A DNA stretch of 64,000 nucleotides, taken from Streptomyces tanashiensis. Lineage in GTDB: Bacteria; Actinomycetota; Actinomycetes; Streptomycetales; Streptomycetaceae. The position numbers and the translations under genes are program-made. Shown here in pieces: positions 43,342 through 51,521 of the stretch. Within the stretch, counting starts at the first letter, position 1. Each line of letters starts with the position of its first letter. The notes beneath the pieces are model-generated. The model ran no database searches, had not been told where the DNA came from, and worked only from the letters and a program-made list of their open reading frames with translations. The DNA is taken from NCBI RefSeq assembly GCF_014648895.1, contig NZ_BMRZ01000018.1, positions 62,001 through 126,000 on the forward strand, written 5' to 3'.

Positions 43342-46328
43342 AGGCCACCGTCGACGAGACCGCACGGACCGGGCTCGGCGTAGTTGTACGGGACGAAGGC
43401 GATGGCGTCGAACACCACGTTGTCGTCGCCGGTGCCGCCCTTCTGGATGTTGTCCATCTCGATCCGTCCTCCCTTCCAGAAGGTGAAGGTGCCCATCTCG
43501 AACCAGGTGTCCTTGCCCGCGGCACGGGTTCCCTGGTTCACGTTGCAGTAGTCGGGCTTGGCGCCCGCCGTGTTGTCGCCCGGGATGAAGTCGTACCGGA
43601 CGACCGCCTCCGCGCCGTGGCTGGGCAGGTGGAGGTAGATCTTGTACCGCTGTCCGGGCTGGTCGCCGGAGGGCAGCTTCTCCTGGTTGACCTGCCACCG
43701 GCCGGTGACCTTGTGGAACGGCTCGGTGTACGGGTAGCTGTGCGTGAAGTAGACATGGTGGTCGTACCCCGCGCCGAGCTGGTGCAGGTCGAGACCGGCG
43801 ATGTACGGGCTCGCGCGCCAGGTGCCGTCCTCCCGCGACATGGTGACGTTGTCGCCGAGCTGGAGGGTGAACTTGCCGTCGTCGGCACCCTCGAAGTCCC
43901 CGCAGTCGTAGGTCTCCTCGTGCTCTCCGAGGTCGTCGACGATGATGGCGTTGGTGTAGACGCTCGGGTGGTCGATGCACGGGCCGTGGCCGTACTTGCT
44001 CTCCAGCGCGGGTTCTCCCGATCCGAGCGAGTAGCTGAGGTGCTCGGTGCTGGAGTTGCCGGTGCTCTGCCCGCCCATCCAGTCGGCGCTGCCGCTCCAG
44101 CGGCACTGCTCGTCCCAGCTCGGGCACGGGTCGGCCGCGGCCGGGTCGCACGCGTTGATGGACGGCGAGCAGAACAGGGTCCGCGGCGGGATCTTGATGA
44201 CGCCCATCGGCATGGTCGGCTCGGCGTACGACTCCTCGGCGTTCCAGGTCAGCTGGGGCGTCTCCGCCCAGCCGAGGATCTTCTCCGAGTAGTTCCACTC
44301 GCCGGGGCGGGAGGCGTCGTTGTAGCTGTAGCGGAGGAACGGCTGCCGGTCGGCCGGGTAGCTCGGGTTGATCGGGTTGTTGAAGAAGCCGAGGCCGACG
44401 GAACCGGAGGTGTAGACGCCGGAGTTGTAGCCCCAGAGCGCCATGTACCAGTTCTCGATGTAGGCCGGGCTGCCCGAGTTGGCCTGCATGCCGAGGGCCT
44501 TGAGCTGGTTCCACTTCTCGGCCAGGATGCCGAGACCGGCGGCGATGTTCGCCGCGTAGTCCGTGGTGACGGCGCCGGCCCGCAGGGGGTCGAGCTGCGA
44601 GTCGTGCTTCTCCGACATGCCGGTCGTCACCTGGGCGATGCCGTAGCCGCAGTCGGCCTTCTCGCGGTCGGGGTAGCCGTGGATGCCGTTCAGGTTGCCG
44701 AACCAGTCGGACCGGGTGACGTTGCCCGAGTCGCCGTTCATGGAGTGCCAGGAGGCCTGCTTGAAGTTGGACTCCTGGGCGAGGATGCCGAGCATGACCT
44801 GCGCGGGGATCTCACCTCCGCCGGTCAGCGCCGGCTTCGGGAACAGGCCCTGCGGGGTGTACGCGGCGAGGCCGGTGTCGTGCCAGTTCTGCGGCCGGGA
44901 GACGTACAGCTGGCCGTGGACGGCCTGGTCGACCGCCCACTCGACCTGGTTCGCGCTGGCCTGGAGTGCCTGGCGCTTGGGGTCGTTGCGCTTGACGATG
45001 CAGGGGGTCTCCATCGTGCCGACCTTGCCCCAGACGGGCACGCCGGATCCGGAGAGACACTTCGTCTCCGCCTCGCCCTCACCGCAGTTGGGCGGATCGT
45101 CGTCGTCGTCCATCGGCAGAACGAACGCGGCCGGGTCCATCGGCAGCGAGGAGTCCTGCTTCGGCCGCTTGCGGTCGGCGTCCACCCGCTTGGTGGCCTT
45201 GGCACCGGTCTTGAGCGCGGTCGCCTCGACGGTCAGCGATCCGGCGCCCTCGGAGGAGGCCGCGCCGATGCGCGAGGTGATGCCCTTCATCTGCTCGGAG
45301 AACAGCGAGTTGGTCACCAGGTGGCCGTGCCGGGAGATGCCGGCCACGCGGCCGTCCACCGCGTGCTTGGCGAGCCCCGGGGCCTTGCCGGTGTCGATCC
45401 CCTTCACGTCGCCGACCACCGCGGCGCCGTCGGCGACGGGCAGGAGCTTGACCTTGCCCTTCGGGGCCCGGCCCAGCTCGGTGAAGCCCTTGCCGTCGAA
45501 GTGGGAGATGACGCTCTTCTCGCCGTCGACCGTGCCGACGTCCACGCCGTCCTTCGAGGCGGTCAGCGCGAACATCGGGCCGGGCACCGCGGCGAGCTTG
45601 CCGGCGGTCAGCTTCTTCCCGTTGCCCTTCAGGTCCACGAGGTTGCCGTCGAGCACGCCGACGGTCCCCTTCTGCGTGGGCGTGACGTGCGTCAGGTAGC
45701 CGTCGACCGTGCGGCGGGAGGTGACCGATCCGGTGGCCGCGTCGACGGAGATCACCGTCGTCGCGCCGACGGACGTGTCGGTGGCCGAACTGGAGGTGAA
45801 CGCCACCTCGTCGCCCGTGCCGCAACCCGGCGTGAAGTACGCCAGCTTGACCCGGTCGGGAACCTCGGTGACCTTGCCGTCGGAGAGCCGGATGACAGCG
45901 GCGAAGGCGCCGCGCTCGTACGCGCCGGGCTGGTTGGACCAGACCGACGGGGCGTAGACCGCCGCCGCGTAGTTCCCCGAGCCCGTGGTGCAGACGTAGC
46001 CCGTCCACGGGCCGATGTCGGACAGTTCCTTGCGGTTGAGGCGGGCTATCTCGTAGAAGGAGAACCCGTCGTTCTCCTTGGCCGCGAGGATGTGCAGTCC
46101 CTCGGCGTCGCCGGTGGCCTGCACGATCGCGTCCGACGAGGAGACGTACTCCGCTCCCAGGTCCTTGCTGGGGGTGGAGAACAGGCGGGGCGTCGTGCCG
46201 TCCGCGGCGGCGGGTGCCACCGTGGCGTCCGCGGAAGCCAGCGGAACGAGGGCGGCGGATGCCGCGACCACGCTCATGGCGATCAGCGGGTTCGTGGCGA
46301 AGTATCTTCCAAGACGTCGCTTGCGCAT
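43338..46328 (-). CDS. Large secreted protein: propeller-like, lysozyme-like and golvesin C-terminal-like domains
   Basis: 996 aa. Signal peptide ending near LASADA. Residues 50-380 are a beta-strand repeat region of propeller type. Residues 440-640 hold a lysozyme-like fold: PAQVMLGILAQESNFKQASW with candidate catalytic Glu519, DCGYGIAQVTTG, and YIENWYMALWGYNSG. The C-terminal 150 residues match golvesin C-terminal-like modules (YKIYLHLPSHGAEAVVRYDF, KDTWFEMGTFTFWKGGRIEM, DDNVVFDAIAF). An acidic DDDDD run and Cys pairs mark the linker near 405-445. Likely a peptidoglycan- or surface-acting exoprotein. ATG with AAGGAAG. It is coupled to the lipoprotein downstream and 8 bp after the DUF2690 gene. 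Confidence 0.8.
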   Translation of the reverse strand: MRKRRLGRYFATNPLIAMSVVAASAALVPLASADATVAPAAADGTTPRLFSTPSKDLGAEYVSSSDAIVQATGDAEGLHILAAKENDGFSFYEIARLNRKELSDIGPWTGYVCTTGSGNYAAAVYAPSVWSNQPGAYERGAFAAVIRLSDGKVTEVPDRVKLAYFTPGCGTGDEVAFTSSSATDTSVGATTVISVDAATGSVTSRRTVDGYLTHVTPTQKGTVGVLDGNLVDLKGNGKKLTAGKLAAVPGPMFALTASKDGVDVGTVDGEKSVISHFDGKGFTELGRAPKGKVKLLPVADGAAVVGDVKGIDTGKAPGLAKHAVDGRVAGISRHGHLVTNSLFSEQMKGITSRIGAASSEGAGSLTVEATALKTGAKATKRVDADRKRPKQDSSLPMDPAAFVLPMDDDDDPPNCGEGEAETKCLSGSGVPVWGKVGTMETPCIVKRNDPKRQALQASANQVEWAVDQAVHGQLYVSRPQNWHDTGLAAYTPQGLFPKPALTGGGEIPAQVMLGILAQESNFKQASWHSMNGDSGNVTRSDWFGNLNGIHGYPDREKADCGYGIAQVTTGMSEKHDSQLDPLRAGAVTTDYAANIAAGLGILAEKWNQLKALGMQANSGSPAYIENWYMALWGYNSGVYTSGSVGLGFFNNPINPSYPADRQPFLRYSYNDASRPGEWNYSEKILGWAETPQLTWNAEESYAEPTMPMGVIKIPPRTLFCSPSINACDPAAADPCPSWDEQCRWSGSADWMGGQSTGNSSTEHLSYSLGSGEPALESKYGHGPCIDHPSVYTNAIIVDDLGEHEETYDCGDFEGADDGKFTLQLGDNVTMSREDGTWRASPYIAGLDLHQLGAGYDHHVYFTHSYPYTEPFHKVTGRWQVNQEKLPSGDQPGQRYKIYLHLPSHGAEAVVRYDFIPGDNTAGAKPDYCNVNQGTRAAGKDTWFEMGTFTFWKGGRIEMDNIQKGGTGDDNVVFDAIAFVPYNYAEPGPCGLVDGGL

Positions 46329-46336
46329 GATCTTCC

Positions 46337-46891
46337 TTACATCCAGTCCGTGCAACTGCCGTGAAGCGCCGGGAGGCTCACGTCGACCGGCTTGTCTCCG
46401 GAGGCGGTGGGGTCCTGGATGACGTACCTCATCGGCTCGGGGTCGTACTGAGCGTTGACGTCGTTCCAGCACGCCTTCGCGGTCGTGCTCTTCCAGTTCC
46501 GCATCGGGGTGTAGGCGCCCGCCACGCCGGTTCCGAGCAGGCCCGACGTGTCGTAGGCCTCGACGCCGCCGTCGGGATCACGGGTCGTCCACAGCGTCAG
46601 GTACACGTAGTCGGGCGACGTGTCGAGATCGCGTGAGACCTTCGCCCAGACCGCCTGGCAGTCGGGCGACCACATCAGCCGCACCGCGACCGAGCCGTCC
46701 GCCTCGGTCACCTGCTGAAGGATCTCGGCGTCGGCGTCACACCCCATCTGAATGGGGTCCTTGTCCGAACAGGTGGCCCGCCAGCAACCGGCCGCGACGG
46801 CCGGGGACGCCTGAATTCCCTGAAAAAATCCCGCCAACAGCGTCAGAGCGACCGCTGCCGGCCCCCATCTGCGTATGCCGCGCACACACAT
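46337..46891 (-). CDS. Secreted DUF2690 family protein
   Basis: 184 aa with signal peptide (LTLLAGFFQGIQASPAVAA) and a Cys-containing domain typical of DUF2690 (CWRATCSDKDPIQMGCDADA, LMWSPDCQAVWAKV, TPMRNWKSTTAKACW). Six or so Cys suggest disulfides outside the cell. GTG codons at 46894 and 46900 are alternative starts. It is first of the operon with the 996-aa protein and the lipoprotein; close spacing suggests they act together at the surface. Function unknown. Confidence 0.75.
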   Translation of the reverse strand: MCVRGIRRWGPAAVALTLLAGFFQGIQASPAVAAGCWRATCSDKDPIQMGCDADAEILQQVTEADGSVAVRLMWSPDCQAVWAKVSRDLDTSPDYVYLTLWTTRDPDGGVEAYDTSGLLGTGVAGAYTPMRNWKSTTAKACWNDVNAQYDPEPMRYVIQDPTASGDKPVDVSLPALHGSCTDWM

Positions 46892-47244
46892 CACCTTCAC
46901 TCTTTCTTCATCCTTCTCTCCACACGTCATTTCGACGTCGGAGGGAAGGCGAAGAATACGCGAACACGCGTGTGGCAAAAGGGGGTTGACCGGCATGTGA
47001 CCTGCGGCGATGCCGAAGCCGGACATGTTGTGGCAGTGCGTCCCATCAGTGGTGCGCGGCCACAGAGCGGGACGTGTCAGGCGGATTTTCCGCTGAACGG
47101 AAAAGGGGTATTTCCCTGCTGCGTCGACAATTCACGGCGCCGTGGATCAATAGCTCCACAAGGGGCTATTCCTATTCACCCGAGGCTTCACCCGAGGCGG
47201 ACATGTGACTGTCCGGCACCTCGGGTCGCGACTACGATCCCGGC
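46892..47244. promoter_or_regulatory. Divergent promoter region with hairpin and palindrome
   Basis: 353 bp between the DUF2690 and PASTA-like genes; no gene seen. It contains TTTTCCG-CTGAA-CGGAAAA (47086-47104) and the 12-bp palindrome CACGGCGCCGTG (47133-47144). A/T content is clearly higher than in flanking genes. Confidence 0.4.
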
Positions 47245-48006
47245 GTGGATCCCTACACGCATGCCCCGCCGCCGCCCCCGCTGCCGCCCCGGCCGGCGCC
47301 ACGGCGATGGTGGCGGCGCCGGCCGCTCGTCGTGGTCGGAGCGGTCCTGGTGCCGTCCTTCGGGATCGCGCTCCTCCTGCACGCCGGGGATCCGTCGGCG
47401 CGGGGGCCGGTGCGGGACGACGCCCGGCCGCCGGAGGGCACGGCCGCCGGCTCTCCCTCCGCGAAGCCCGCCGAGCCCGCCGTGAAGCCCTCGAAGCCGT
47501 CCGGGCCTCCCATGCTCGTGGGGAAGAACCTCAAGGAGGCGAGGGGCATCGCCTCCGCCGCCGGGTTCGACGTCGTGTCCCACGACGCCTCCGATCAGGA
47601 CGCGGAGCAGTGGGACACGGACAACTGGAAGGTGTGCTTCCAGACTTCGGCGGGGCAGCGGAACGGGGACCGGCCCGCCCTGGACCTCGGCGTGGTCCGC
47701 GTGGAGGCGCCCTGTCCCGCCGCCGACGGCGAGAAGCCGCCCTGGCCGACCATGCCCGCCGTCACGGGTCTGACCTTCGCGCGGGCCGTCGAGACGCTGA
47801 AGCCCGTCGGCTTCAGGAAGGTCGAGCCGGAGAGCGCGTACTCCGACGTGACCCTGCCCGGCGTCGCCGACCCGTGGAAGGTCTGCTTCCAGGATCCGCG
47901 GCCGGGCGGGGAGGTCGAGAACCCGCAGTTCGGGACCGTGTACCTCAAGCTCGCACCGCCCGACGCCCCTTGTCCCGAGCGGCCGTACGCCGAGTTGCGT
48001 CCCTGA
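47245..48006 (+). CDS. PASTA-like repeat membrane protein
   Basis: 253 aa. A Pro-rich cytoplasmic N-terminus and one membrane helix (LVVVGAVLVPSFGIALLLH) precede an extracellular part with two PASTA-like units of about 75 residues: MLVGKNLKEARGIASAAGFD...WKVCFQTSAG and MPAVTGLTFARAVETLKPVGF...WKVCFQDPRPG. Each unit has a matched WKVCFQ and a C-terminal APCP, so the Cys pairs probably form disulfides. PASTA domains bind peptidoglycan; no kinase is attached, unlike PknB. GTG start without a strong ribosome site. Confidence 0.72.
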   Translation: MDPYTHAPPPPPLPPRPAPRRWWRRRPLVVVGAVLVPSFGIALLLHAGDPSARGPVRDDARPPEGTAAGSPSAKPAEPAVKPSKPSGPPMLVGKNLKEARGIASAAGFDVVSHDASDQDAEQWDTDNWKVCFQTSAGQRNGDRPALDLGVVRVEAPCPAADGEKPPWPTMPAVTGLTFARAVETLKPVGFRKVEPESAYSDVTLPGVADPWKVCFQDPRPGGEVENPQFGTVYLKLAPPDAPCPERPYAELRP

Positions 48007-48038
48007 CGCCGGGCCCCTCGGGCGCCTCGACGGGTCCC

Positions 48039-49592
48039 TCAGCCGCCTCCGGGGATCATCGCGCCGCCCTTGAGGCGTTCGATGTCGGACGCCCGGACCT
48101 GGATCACGAAGATGGCGACCAGGGCGCCGACGACGGCGAAGATCGCGGCGGTGACGAAGCCCGCGGAGACGCCGGAGGTGAGGACCTCGTCGCCCCAGGG
48201 GGGCGGGAGCTGACCGGTCTTGGCGAACTGGGCCTTCTCCAGCGGGCCTGCCTGGGAGAGGAAGGCGGGGACCTGCGTCTCCGCCTCGTTGCGGCTGGCG
48301 GTGCCGAACACCGTCACCAGGATGGAGAGGCCGAGCGAACCGCCCACCTGTTGCATGGCGTTGAGCAGGCCGGACGCGGCGCCGGACTCCTGTGGCTCGA
48401 CGTTCGACAGCGCCATGATGGTCAGCGAGACGAACATCAGGCCCATGCCCAGGCCGAAGACGAGGATCGGTCCGAGGATGCTGCCCAGATAGGTGGAGTC
48501 CACATTGGTGAGGGTCAGCCAGGACAGGCCGGCCGCGGCGAGGATCGACCCCGTCACCATGAAGGGCTTCGGGCCGTACCGGGGCAGCAGGTTGGACGTG
48601 AAGCCGGCGCCGACCGCGATGATCGCGCTGACCGGCAGGAACGCGAGACCCGTCGTCAGGGGGCTGAAGCCCAGCACCTGCTGCACGAACAGGGTGAGGA
48701 AGAAGAACATCCCGAAGATGGCCGCCGCCAGGCAGAGCATGATGACGTACGTGCCCGAGCGGTTGCGGTCGGCGAACATGTGCAGGGGCGTGATGGGTTG
48801 CTGGGAGCGCCGCTCGATGAGGATGAACGTGGCCAGGAGGACCACCGCGGCGGCGAACGAGCCGATCGTGTAGGGGTCGCTCCAGCCTTCCTGGGCGGCG
48901 CGGATGAATCCGTACACCAGCGCCACCATGCCGAGCGTCGAGGTCAGCGCGCCGGCGAGGTCGAAGTGGCCCGGGTGCCGCTCGGACTCCTTGACGTGAC
49001 GCGGTGTGAGGACCGCGATCACCACGGCGATCGGGACGTTCACGAAGAAGATCCAGCGCCAGTCGAGCCATTGGACGAGCATGCCTCCGGCCACCAGGCC
49101 GATCGCGCCGCCGCCGGCCGATACGCCCGCGAAGACGCCGAAGGCCCGGTTGCGTTCCGGGCCTTCGTCGAACGTCGTGGTGATGAGGGAGAGCGAGGTC
49201 GGCGAGGCTATCGCTCCGCCGACGCCCTGGAGCGACCGCGCCGCGAGGAGTTGCCACTCGCTCTGCGCGAGTCCGCAGAAGAGGGAGGCGAGTCCGAAGA
49301 GCAGCACGCCGAAGATGAAGACACGTCGCCGGCCCAGGATGTCACCGGTGCGCCCGCCGAGGAGCAACAGGCCGCCGAAGGTGAGGGTGTAGGCGTTGAC
49401 GACCCAGGACAGGCTGGTGGTCGAGAAGTCCAGCGCGCTCTGGATGTGCGGGAGCGCGATGTTCACGATCGTGATGTCGAGGACCACCATCAGCTGGCAG
49501 GACGCGATGACGAACAGGGCAATGCCCTTGCCGTCACTGCCCTTCTTCGGGGTGGCGGTCTGTGCCGGTGTCGTCGGCTTGGGTGTACTCAT
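48039..49592 (-). CDS. DHA2-family MFS drug exporter
   Basis: 517-aa proton-driven exporter with 14 predicted helices of the EmrB/QacA type. Motifs are LDITIVNIALPHIQ (motif D1), LLLLGGRTGDILGRRRVF (motif A), LLAARSLQGVGGAIASPTSLSLI and GPERNRAFGVFAGVSAGGGAIGLVAGG (motif C). No regulator gene is adjacent. ATG with GAGG. Substrate unknown. Confidence 0.9.
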   Translation of the reverse strand: MSTPKPTTPAQTATPKKGSDGKGIALFVIASCQLMVVLDITIVNIALPHIQSALDFSTTSLSWVVNAYTLTFGGLLLLGGRTGDILGRRRVFIFGVLLFGLASLFCGLAQSEWQLLAARSLQGVGGAIASPTSLSLITTTFDEGPERNRAFGVFAGVSAGGGAIGLVAGGMLVQWLDWRWIFFVNVPIAVVIAVLTPRHVKESERHPGHFDLAGALTSTLGMVALVYGFIRAAQEGWSDPYTIGSFAAAVVLLATFILIERRSQQPITPLHMFADRNRSGTYVIMLCLAAAIFGMFFFLTLFVQQVLGFSPLTTGLAFLPVSAIIAVGAGFTSNLLPRYGPKPFMVTGSILAAAGLSWLTLTNVDSTYLGSILGPILVFGLGMGLMFVSLTIMALSNVEPQESGAASGLLNAMQQVGGSLGLSILVTVFGTASRNEAETQVPAFLSQAGPLEKAQFAKTGQLPPPWGDEVLTSGVSAGFVTAAIFAVVGALVAIFVIQVRASDIERLKGGAMIPGGG

Positions 49593-49683
49593 TGGGCGCC
49601 TCGGGCCTCGCCTGGTGAGTGAGCCGTGGGCCGGTCAGTCCACCTTTCGACACTAAGCCCGGCCCGCGCGGGTGACCAGTTGA

Positions 49684-50097
49684 TCAAGCGTGCGCGGGCT
49701 CGTCGAGGACCGCGAAGCCGTCGAGCTCCACCAGCGCCTGTTCGTCCCAGAGGCGTACGACTCCGATGACGGCCATCGCCGGGTAGTCGCGGCCCGCCAA
49801 ACGGCGCCAGATCCGGCCCAGTTCATGGGCGTGGTCGCGGTAGCCGGCGACGTCGGTGGTGTAGACGGTGACGCGGGCGAGGTCGGCGGGGGTGCCGCCG
49901 GCGTGCCGCAGGGCGGTGAGGAGGTTGCCGAGGGCGGTGGTGAACTGCTCGGTGAGCTCCTCCCCCACGACCTTGCCCTCGCTGTCGAGGGCCGTCTGTC
50001 CGGCGAGGAAGACGAACCGTGTCCCGGTGGCGGTGACGGCGTGGGAGAAGCCGGTGGGCGGGGAGAGTTCGGCGGGATTGTGGCGGTGCAGGCTCAT
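49684..50097 (-). CDS. RidA/YjgF family enamine deaminase
   Basis: 137 aa. GFSHAVTATGTRFVFLAGQTALDSEG, QFTTALGNLLTALRHAGGTPADLARVTVYTTD and VELDGFAV follow the RidA pattern. The canonical RidA arginine (around residue 105) sits in a changed context (AMAVIGVVRLWDEQALVELD), so it may belong to a divergent Rid subgroup. Its ATG overlaps the acyl-CoA dehydrogenase stop (ATGA). An imine/enamine hydrolase fits well after ring cleavage of an amino-aromatic acid. Confidence 0.85.
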   Translation of the reverse strand: MSLHRHNPAELSPPTGFSHAVTATGTRFVFLAGQTALDSEGKVVGEELTEQFTTALGNLLTALRHAGGTPADLARVTVYTTDVAGYRDHAHELGRIWRRLAGRDYPAMAVIGVVRLWDEQALVELDGFAVLDEPAHA

Positions 50098-51335
50098 GTG
50101 GTCGGCTCCTCCTGGTGATGCGGCACGTACGGCCCCCTGGCGGCGTCGTGCCGCGCGTGCGGTCCGCTCGCGGGACGGGGCGGCGCGTGCGGTCCGCTCG
50201 CGGGCTCCTTCTCGGGCGGCAGCTTCGCGTACAGCTCCTTCGCGATGATCGTGCGCTGGACCTCGGTCGCGCCCTCGTAGATCCGGGGTGCCCGGACCTC
50301 CCGGTAGAGGTGTTCCAGGAGGTGGCCGCGCTGGAGGGCGAGGGCGCCGTGCAGCTGGACGGCGGCGTCGACGACGTACTGGGCGGTCTCGGTGGCGAGG
50401 AGCTTGGCCATCGCGGAGCGGCGGGGGACGTCCGGGTCGCCCTCGTCGTACGCCACGGCCGCCGCGTACACGAGCAGACGGGCGGCCTCGGTGCGGGTGG
50501 CCATCTCGGCGACGCGGTGCGAGACGGCCTGGAGGTCGGCGAGGACGCCGCCGAAGGCGGGGCGGGCGGCGGTGTGGGCGAGGGCGGCGTCGAGGGCGGC
50601 CTGGGCCATGCCGACGGCGAAGGCGCCGACGCTGGGCCGGAAGAGGTTCAGGGTGTTCATGGCGACCCGGAAGCCCCGGTCGGGTGCGCCGAGGAGGTCC
50701 TCGGGGCCGACGGGGACACCGTCGAAGGTGAGGGTCCCGAGGGCGTGCGGGGCGAGCATGTCGAGCGCCTCACCGCCGAGCCCGGGGCGGTCGGCGGGGA
50801 CGAGGAAGGCGGTGACGCCACGGGCTCCCGCGCCCCGGGTGGTGCGGGCGAAGACGGTGGCGAAGTCGGCCTCGGGGGCGTTGGAGATCCACCGCTTCTC
50901 GCCGTGCAGCCGCCAGCCGCCGCGCCCGTCGGGGACGGCGTCGAGGGCGAGGGCGGCGGCGTCGGAGCCGGCGTCCGGTTCGGAGAGGGCGAAGGCGGCG
51001 ACGGCTCGTCCCGCGGTGGCCTCGGGGAGCCAGCGGGCGCGCTGGGCGGGGGTGCCGAAGGCGGCGACGGGGTGCGTGCCGAGGCCCTGGAGGGCGAGGG
51101 CGGTCTCGGCCTCGGTGCAGGTCCGGGCGAGGGACTCGCGCAGGAGGCAGAGGTCGAGGGCGCCGGCCTCGAAGAGGCGGGCGAGGAGGCCCAGCTCGCC
51201 CAGGGCGGCGACGAGGGGCCGGTTGACCCGCCCGGGTTCGCCCTGGTCGGCGAGGGGCTTCAGGCGTTCGGCGGCGAGGGCGCTGAGCTGCGCACACCAG
51301 GTGATCTGTGCCGGATCGAGCGAGAATGCGGGCAT
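50094..51335 (-). CDS. Acyl-CoA dehydrogenase
   Basis: 413-aa FAD enzyme. FALSEPDAGSD, KRWISNAPEADFATVFART, DLLGAPDRGFRVAMNTLNLFRPSVGAFAVG and the C-terminal PRIYEGATEVQRTIIAKEL (catalytic-base region) are class signatures. The last 30 residues are an added tail with a repeated ASGPHA unit encoded by a 22-bp direct repeat. It is divergent from the aryl-CoA ligase and coupled to RidA. In the proposed pathway it would desaturate a cyclic or opened CoA ester. Confidence 0.9.
   Translation of the reverse strand: MPAFSLDPAQITWCAQLSALAAERLKPLADQGEPGRVNRPLVAALGELGLLARLFEAGALDLCLLRESLARTCTEAETALALQGLGTHPVAAFGTPAQRARWLPEATAGRAVAAFALSEPDAGSDAAALALDAVPDGRGGWRLHGEKRWISNAPEADFATVFARTTRGAGARGVTAFLVPADRPGLGGEALDMLAPHALGTLTFDGVPVGPEDLLGAPDRGFRVAMNTLNLFRPSVGAFAVGMAQAALDAALAHTAARPAFGGVLADLQAVSHRVAEMATRTEAARLLVYAAAVAYDEGDPDVPRRSAMAKLLATETAQYVVDAAVQLHGALALQRGHLLEHLYREVRAPRIYEGATEVQRTIIAKELYAKLPPEKEPASGPHAPPRPASGPHARHDAARGPYVPHHQEEPTT
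50153..50204. repeat. 22-bp direct repeat in acyl-CoA dehydrogenase 3' end
   Basis: Two exact copies beginning GCGCGTGCGGTCCGCTCGCG at 50153 and 50183, 30 bp apart and in frame. They encode the duplicated ASGPHA tail. Confidence 0.75.
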
Positions 51336-51450
51336 GTGGGCCCTCTCTGACGCCCCCGGGCGTCTTCGTCCCTGCGCCGTGCGGCGCCCTGATTCGGACG
51401 CCGTGCGGCGCCTTCGTCCGAGTACCCGCGGGCACCCTTGTCGCGAACCG

Positions 51451-51478
51451 TTGACTGCCGTCACCAACACGATACGCT
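51451..51478 (+). promoter_or_regulatory. Promoter and operator of the aryl-CoA ligase gene
   Basis: TTGACT (51451-51456), 16-bp spacer, TACGCT (51473-51478); the ATG follows 43 bp later. The -35 overlaps TGAC-TGCC-GTCA (51452-51463), which recurs as TGAC-CGTC-GTCA upstream of the enoyl-CoA hydratase gene. Confidence 0.5.
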
Positions 51479-51521
51479 CGTGGAGCGACGGGCGACCCCA
51501 ACTCGACAGGGGGACGGACTC

